Positions 59,708 to 64,000 of a DNA stretch of 64,000 bases are shown here, piece by piece (positions within the stretch are counted from its first letter, which is position 1; every line of letters starts with the position of its first letter). Origin of the DNA: Microbacterium enclense (GTDB taxonomy: Bacteria; Actinomycetota; Actinomycetes; Actinomycetales; Microbacteriaceae); the NCBI RefSeq assembly GCF_001456955.1, contig NZ_KQ758472.1, positions 213,984 to 277,983 of the forward strand. Direction: 5' to 3'. Below the pieces are notes generated by a model that ran no database searches, was not told the DNA's origin, and saw nothing but the letters and a program-made list of their open reading frames with translations. Both the position numbers and the translations under genes were made by a program.

Positions 59708-61876
59708 ATGATGGAACACGACGCGCTGGATGCGGGCCTCGGCGACGCCGACGACGACGACTTCGATGAGGCCGTCGAAGCCGAAGACGACCAGCTGCCC
59801 GACCACCGCTACCTCGACCGCGAGCTGAGCTGGCTGGCGTTCAACCAGCGCGTGCTCGAACTCGCCGAGGATCCCACCGTTCCCGTCCTCGAACGCGCGA
59901 ACTTCCTCGCGATCTTCGCCAGCAACCTCGACGAGTTCTTCATGGTGCGCGTCGCCGGTCTGAAGCGCCGCATCGTCACGGGCCTGGCCGTTCCCACCAA
60001 CGTCGGTCGTGCACCGCTCGACGTGCTCGCCGACATCTCGGCCGAGGCCCACCGCCTGCAGCTGCGCCACGCGGCGGCATGGACCGAGAAGGTGCGCCCC
60101 GCCCTCGCCGACGCCGGCATCGAGGTCGTGACCTGGGACTCGCTCGACGACGACACCGCCGCGCGTCTGACCGAGTACTTCCAGCGCAACGTCTTCCCGG
60201 TGCTCATGCCGCTCGCCGTCGACCCCGCCCACCCGTTCCCCTACATCTCGGGGCTCTCGCTCAACCTCGCCGTGCGCATCCGCAACGCCCGCACCGGGCG
60301 TCAGGAGTTCGCGCGCCTGAAGGTGCCGCCGATGCTGCCGCGATTCGTCGAGGTGCACGGCGACGGACCGGGGGTGCGCTACCTGCCGCTCGAAGAGCTG
60401 ATCTCGAACCACCTCGAAGACCTGTTCCCCGGGATGGAGGTGCTCGACCACCACGCGTTCCGCCTCACCCGCAACGAGGACATGACGATCGAGGAGGACG
60501 AGACCGAGAACCTCATCCAGGCCCTGGAGGCCGAGCTGCTGCGTCGCCGGTTCGGTCCGCCCATCCGCCTCGAGATCACGGAGGACATGGACGACGTCAC
60601 GCGATCGCTGCTGCTCAGCGAGCTCGACATCACCGAGCAGGAGGTCTACCGCCTGCCCGGTGCCCTCGACCTGCGCGGGCTGTTCGACCTCTCGCGCATC
60701 GATCGCCCCGACCTGCACTATCCCCCGCACGTGCCCAAGACCGCCCTGCCGTTCCAGCCGCCGGAGCAGAACGGTCGCGCCGATCTGTTCGGCGCCATCC
60801 GCAAGGCCGACGTGCTCGTGCACCACCCCTACGAGTCGTTCGCGACGAGCGTGCAGGCGTTCCTCGAGCAGGCCGCCCGCGACCCGCACGTGCTCGCCAT
60901 CAAGCAGACGCTGTACCGCACCTCGGGCGACAGCCCCATCGTGCAGGCGCTGATCGACGCGGCGGAGGCCGGCAAGCAGGTGCTCGCGCTCGTCGAGGTC
61001 AAGGCGCGCTTCGACGAGGCGAACAACATTGTGTGGGCTCGCAAGCTCGAGAAGGCCGGCGTGCACGTGGTCTACGGGCTCGTGGGCCTGAAGACGCACT
61101 GCAAGCTCGCCCTCGTCATCCGCGAAGAAGAGGGGCGCCTGCGCCACTACAGCCACGTCGGTACGGGCAACTACAACCCCAAGACGAGCCGCATCTACGA
61201 GGACTTCGGCCTCTTCACCGTCGACGACCAGGTGGGTCGCGACCTGACCCGCCTGTTCAACGAGCTCAGTGGGTACGCCATCGAGAAGAAGTTCAAGCGT
61301 CTGCTCGTCGCCCCCCTGCACCTGCGCAAGGGTCTGCTGCGCCACATCGACAAGGAGCGGCGCAACGCGCTCGAGGGCAAGCCCTCCGGCGTGCGCATCA
61401 AGGTCAACTCGATGGTCGACGAACAGATCATCGATGCCCTCTATCGCGCCAGCCAGGCCGGCGTCCCGGTCGAGGTGTGGGTGCGCGGCATCTGCTCGAT
61501 CAAGCCCGGCGTGCCCGGCGTCAGCGAGAACATCACGGTGCGCTCCATCCTCGGCCGCTACCTCGAGCATTCGCGCATCTTCTCGTTCGCGAACGACGGC
61601 GACCCGCAGATCTTCATCGGCAGCGCCGACATGATGCACCGCAACCTCGACCGGCGCGTCGAAGCCCTCGTCCGCGTCGTCGACGAGAACCAGCTGCGCG
61701 AACTCACCGCCCTGTTCGACCTGGCGATGGACGACGGCACGAGCTCGTGGCACCTGGGCGCGGACGGCGAGTGGACGCGCCACAGCGTCGACGCCGACGG
61801 CGCCCCGCTGATCGATCTGCAGGAGCACACCATGTCGCGCGTGCAGCGCAAGCGTCGCGCACGGACGGCCCGATGA
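59708..61876 (+). CDS. ppk: Polyphosphate kinase 1
   Basis: A 722-residue enzyme (GTG 59702 and ATG 59711 are alternative starts). An acidic N-terminal tail precedes [20 protein letters not shown] and [20 protein letters not shown]. The catalytic phospholipase-D-like half holds [20 protein letters not shown], the autophosphorylated His in [34 protein letters not shown], and a later [20 protein letters not shown]. It makes polyphosphate from ATP. The next gene starts inside its stop. Confidence 0.95.
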   Translation: MMEHDALDAGLGDADDDDFDEAVEAEDDQLPDHRYLDRELSWLAFNQRVLELAEDPTVPVLERANFLAIFASNLDEFFMVRVAGLKRRIVTGLAVPTNVGRAPLDVLADISAEAHRLQLRHAAAWTEKVRPALADAGIEVVTWDSLDDDTAARLTEYFQRNVFPVLMPLAVDPAHPFPYISGLSLNLAVRIRNARTGRQEFARLKVPPMLPRFVEVHGDGPGVRYLPLEELISNHLEDLFPGMEVLDHHAFRLTRNEDMTIEEDETENLIQALEAELLRRRFGPPIRLEITEDMDDVTRSLLLSELDITEQEVYRLPGALDLRGLFDLSRIDRPDLHYPPHVPKTALPFQPPEQNGRADLFGAIRKADVLVHHPYESFATSVQAFLEQAARDPHVLAIKQTLYRTSGDSPIVQALIDAAEAGKQVLALVEVKARFDEANNIVWARKLEKAGVHVVYGLVGLKTHCKLALVIREEEGRLRHYSHVGTGNYNPKTSRIYEDFGLFTVDDQVGRDLTRLFNELSGYAIEKKFKRLLVAPLHLRKGLLRHIDKERRNALEGKPSGVRIKVNSMVDEQIIDALYRASQAGVPVEVWVRGICSIKPGVPGVSENITVRSILGRYLEHSRIFSFANDGDPQIFIGSADMMHRNLDRRVEALVRVVDENQLRELTALFDLAMDDGTSSWHLGADGEWTRHSVDADGAPLIDLQEHTMSRVQRKRRARTAR

Positions 61877-62811
61877 CGGAGACCGCGGTCTACGCCGCGG
61901 GCGGCGTCGTGTGGCGCCGGGTCGAGGGAAAGCTCCGCGTGCTGCTCATCCACCGCACGAAGTACCGCGACCTGACGCTGCCCAAGGGCAAGGTCGACCC
62001 CGGCGAGACCCTCGCCGAGACCGCGGTGCGCGAGATCCGCGAGGAGACCGGCATCCGTGTCGCCCTCGGTGTGCCCGTGGGCGTCTCGCGATATCGCATG
62101 CCGAATTCGCGCACGAAGATCGTGCACTATTGGGCGGCCGAGGCCACCGACGCGGCCGTGCGCACCTCGTCGTTCGTGCCGAACAAAGAGGTCGCCGCGA
62201 TCGAGTGGGTGAGCATGAAGAAGGCACGCAAGCACCTCAGCTACCCCGTCGACATCGAGATCCTCGACGAGTTCGCCCGCCTCGTCGACGAGCAGGCGCT
62301 CCCCACCTTCCCGATCGTCGTGCTGCGCCACGGCAAGGCGCGTTCGCGCGACGAGTGGGACGGCGCCGACACCGATCGCCCGCTGACATCCCGTGGTCGC
62401 AAGCAAGCCGAGGCGATCGTCGGACCGCTGCTCGCCTTCGGCGTGCGACGCATCGTCTCGAGCCCCGCCGAACGCTGCGTGCGCACGGCCACACCGATCG
62501 CGCACGCCATCGGTCAGCGCGTGCAGCTGTGCGCCGACATCAGCCAGGACGCGTGGGAGCAAGGTCGCGCCGACGCACGCACCGTCGTCGGTCATCGGGT
62601 GCGCGCACGCAAGCCGGTCGTCCTCACCAGTCACGGTCCCGTGCTGCCCGACATCATGCACGAGCTCGCGTTGGCGACGGGCACGATGAGCGGGTCGTAC
62701 CTCGGCAGCGCGTCGACGCTGGAGACCGGCGCTTTCTCGGTCGTGCACGTGCCGGTCGAGCATCCCGGCGCGGGCATCGTCGCGATCGAGACGCACGAAC
62801 CGCGGGTGTGA
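61873..62811 (+). CDS. mutT1: MutT1-type Nudix hydrolase with histidine phosphatase domain
   Basis: A 312-residue two-domain protein. Residues 1-135 are Nudix ([40 protein letters not shown], then ETG). Residues 150-312 are a histidine phosphatase with [36 protein letters not shown] and [14 protein letters not shown]. This architecture and placement beside ppk match mycobacterial MutT1, which clears 8-oxo-GTP/dGTP and diadenosine polyphosphates. ATGA overlap with ppk. Confidence 0.9.
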   Translation: MTETAVYAAGGVVWRRVEGKLRVLLIHRTKYRDLTLPKGKVDPGETLAETAVREIREETGIRVALGVPVGVSRYRMPNSRTKIVHYWAAEATDAAVRTSSFVPNKEVAAIEWVSMKKARKHLSYPVDIEILDEFARLVDEQALPTFPIVVLRHGKARSRDEWDGADTDRPLTSRGRKQAEAIVGPLLAFGVRRIVSSPAERCVRTATPIAHAIGQRVQLCADISQDAWEQGRADARTVVGHRVRARKPVVLTSHGPVLPDIMHELALATGTMSGSYLGSASTLETGAFSVVHVPVEHPGAGIVAIETHEPRV

Positions 62812-63506
62812 CCCTTCCCGCCGGGATTCAGGTCGCCTGGCGCGCGGTGCCGCCGGGCGCCCCGCGGCGCGAGGCGTCGCGCGCGCTGCTCGCCGAGCTG
62901 CTCCCCCGCGGATCCTTCGTCTCGCGGTGCGCATCGTGCGGCGGCGACCATGGCCGTGTTCGGGTGGAGGGGGTGGATGCCGCGGTCTCGGTGTCGTACG
63001 TCCCGGGGTGGGCGGTCGTGGCGGTGACGCGTGATCACCCGCGGATCGGGGTCGACGCTGTTCCGGCGGAGGCCGGGGGCCTCGAGCGCGTGCTGCCCGG
63101 GGGCTCGGCTGAGCGGGCGCGGGCGGGGGTGGAGGACGTGCCCGTTCGGGCGGGCGGTACGGTCGATGCGCGCGAGTGGGCGGCGCGCGTAGCGGACGTG
63201 ACCGCCCGGGTACATGGCGAGGCCGATGCGCGCAAGTGGGCGCACGTAGAGGACGTGACCGCCCGGATGGGCGGCGCGGTCGATGCGCGCGAGTGGGCGC
63301 GCGTCGAGGCGGTGCTGAAGGCCGACGGGCGAGGACTCCGCATCGACCCTTCGCGAGTCACCGTGAACGCGTCCGGAGACGGGTGGGTGGCACGGATCGT
63401 CGATCCCGACCGGCGTCCGTCGGGCGCGGGTCGCAGCACGTGGCGCGGGTGGGACCTCGACGGTCCCGCGGGCGTCGTGCTGGCGGTGGCGGTCGGGGCG
63501 GCCTGA
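62808..63506 (+). CDS. 4'-phosphopantetheinyl transferase-like protein with internal repeats
   Basis: A 232-residue protein from GTG 62808, coupled to mutT1. It has the small actinobacterial PPTase pattern: SRCASCGGDHGRVRVEG, VSYVPGWAVVAVTRDHPRIG, GVDAVPAE (the Asp kept, but the usual D-x-E Glu absent), and WARVEAVLKADGRGL, which keeps W, E, K and GxGL of the W-x-x-K-E-A motif but has V for the first K. Between them lie three tandem 19-20 residue repeats (VEDVTAR...DAREWAR type, about 105-165). The repeats and residue changes make full activity doubtful. Confidence 0.7.
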   Translation: MTLPAGIQVAWRAVPPGAPRREASRALLAELLPRGSFVSRCASCGGDHGRVRVEGVDAAVSVSYVPGWAVVAVTRDHPRIGVDAVPAEAGGLERVLPGGSAERARAGVEDVPVRAGGTVDAREWAARVADVTARVHGEADARKWAHVEDVTARMGGAVDAREWARVEAVLKADGRGLRIDPSRVTVNASGDGWVARIVDPDRRPSGAGRSTWRGWDLDGPAGVVLAVAVGAA

Positions 63507-63558
63507 GCGCCTGCGACCGCGGAGTGAGCCTCGACCATCTCGCTGCGCGGAGGCGTGA

Positions 63559-63662
63559 GGTGGCTGAGCCTGTCGAAGCCGGCCCCGGTCAACTAGTCGG
63601 GTGGCTGAGCCCGTCGAGGCCACCGACACCATGCTCGCGTCAGGTGGCTGAGCCCGTCGACG
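63559..63662. repeat. Three interspersed GTGGCTGAGCC(C/T)GTCGA repeats
   Basis: Near-identical copies of GGTGGCTGAGCCTGTCGAAG or GGTGGCTGAGCCCGTCGA start at 63559, 63599 and 63643, separated by unrelated sequence. Similar motifs are scattered between genes in Microbacteriaceae and Arthrobacter. The remaining 63507-63782 spacer holds no gene. Confidence 0.65.
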
Positions 63663-63782
63663 CCGCCGGGGCCGGGCGGGCGGGGCGACGCCCTTCCTCC
63701 CCAGTGCGCTGGTTCGCTCATCCATCCCCGATCACGCCCGCGAGCCCGGGGCGATGTCGGAGGTCGCCGCTAGCATGCACAC

Positions 63783-64000
63783 ATGCCTGATCGCATCGTC
63801 CCCACAGCCCCGAAAGGCGGGCCCGCAGCCCTGACCGCGGTGCTCGACGACGTGCTCGCAACCGGCGCCGCCCTCGCCACCGCCGACGCCGCCCGCACCC
63901 GCGCCCTCGCCGCCGCAGGCCACCTCGCCCTCGACGTCATGGCCGACCAACGCGCCACCGCCCGCGCCGCCGAACTCGCCCTCCGAGAAGTCGCCTCCGA
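63783..64000 (+). CDS. DUF222/HNH-like protein start, cut by window end
   Basis: Open from ATG 63783 to the window end (72 residues): MPDRIVPTAPKGGPAALTAV, VLDDVLATGAALATADAART, LDVMADQRATARAAELALRE. TAGCAT lies 6 nt upstream, so leaderless. Ala-rich N-terminal helices of this type begin DUF222 proteins that end in an HNH nuclease, a family abundant in Microbacterium. The HNH part is not visible, so the assignment is tentative. Confidence 0.5.
   Translation, partial: MPDRIVPTAPKGGPAALTAVLDDVLATGAALATADAARTRALAAAGHLALDVMADQRATARAAELALREVAS

Noticed and set aside
59543..61828. A 761-codon open frame on the minus strand
   Set aside because: It is the antisense shadow of ppk, caused by GC-rich codon use. 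ppk has every catalytic motif.

Overview
This window looks like the chromosome of a high-GC actinobacterium of the Microbacteriaceae, most likely Microbacterium or a close relative. The basis is very high GC with GC-ending codons, many GTG starts, leaderless promoters (TANNNT 6-7 nt before the start codon), an IspD-IspF fusion, and the actinobacterial gene strings CarD-IspDF-CysS-RlmB with a divergent LpqE-like lipoprotein, SenX3-RegX3/PhoU, and Ppk-MutT1. There is no rRNA operon or CRISPR array. The genus is inferred; no database search was possible.

Positions 1 to about 40,300 are the greater part of a siphovirus-type prophage whose left end, probably with the integrase, lies outside the window. 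Layout: (1) 1-460, immunity region with a leftward XRE repressor facing a rightward XRE gene across a repeat-rich operator; (2) 461-13,040, a dense early operon of about 25 genes, most joined by 4-bp ATGA/GTGA overlaps, with recombination genes (AAA ATPase, YqaJ nuclease, RecT, RusA), a DNA cytosine methyltransferase, a replication initiator with iteron-like repeats inside its gene, a G39P-like helicase loader, SSB, and ASCH and DUF4031 proteins; (3) 13,118-13,346, a terminator and a small leftward gene; (4) 13,451-25,000, terminases, portal, capsid maturation protein, a glutaredoxin, scaffold, capsid and connectors; (5) 24,021-32,082, tail genes with a -1 frameshifted assembly chaperone and tape measure; (6) 32,145-34,701, lysis genes (M15 peptidase, membrane proteins, holin); (7) 34,773-36,890, a receptor-binding protein with an SGNH hydrolase domain; (8) 36,958-40,244, a block of short, mostly leftward genes, most with a leaderless promoter and several with look-alike terminators. 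This block resembles a lysogenic-conversion region (secreted SGNH hydrolase, DUF7882 protein, HTH protein, lipoprotein). A tRNA-Thr(TGT) at 40,314-40,386 is the likely attachment site.

Positions 40,436-64,000 are ordinary chromosome: a DsbA-like protein, a UgpC/MsmK-type ATPase and DUF4032 protein, an NAD(P)-binding protein, RlmB, CysS, a GNAT enzyme, IspDF, CarD, an LpqE-like lipoprotein, RegX3/SenX3, PhoU, GpmA, a methyltransferase, a FUSC protein, YgfZ, a nitrobindin-like protein, a GlnR-type regulator, Ppk, MutT1, a phosphopantetheinyl transferase, and the start of a DUF222-like gene. PHO-box-like 11-bp repeats precede phoU and ppk, tying SenX3-RegX3, PhoU and Ppk into a phosphate circuit.

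The most unusual element is a 61-nt tRNA-like structure at 21,571-21,631. It has perfect acceptor, D and T arms and an encoded CCA but no anticodon arm. It sits directly behind a 12-bp hairpin, between two paralogous head genes, and could be an RNA-processing mark in the late mRNA. Second are two helically phased TCGCGA arrays followed by five 8-bp repeats inside the replication gene, a candidate replication origin.
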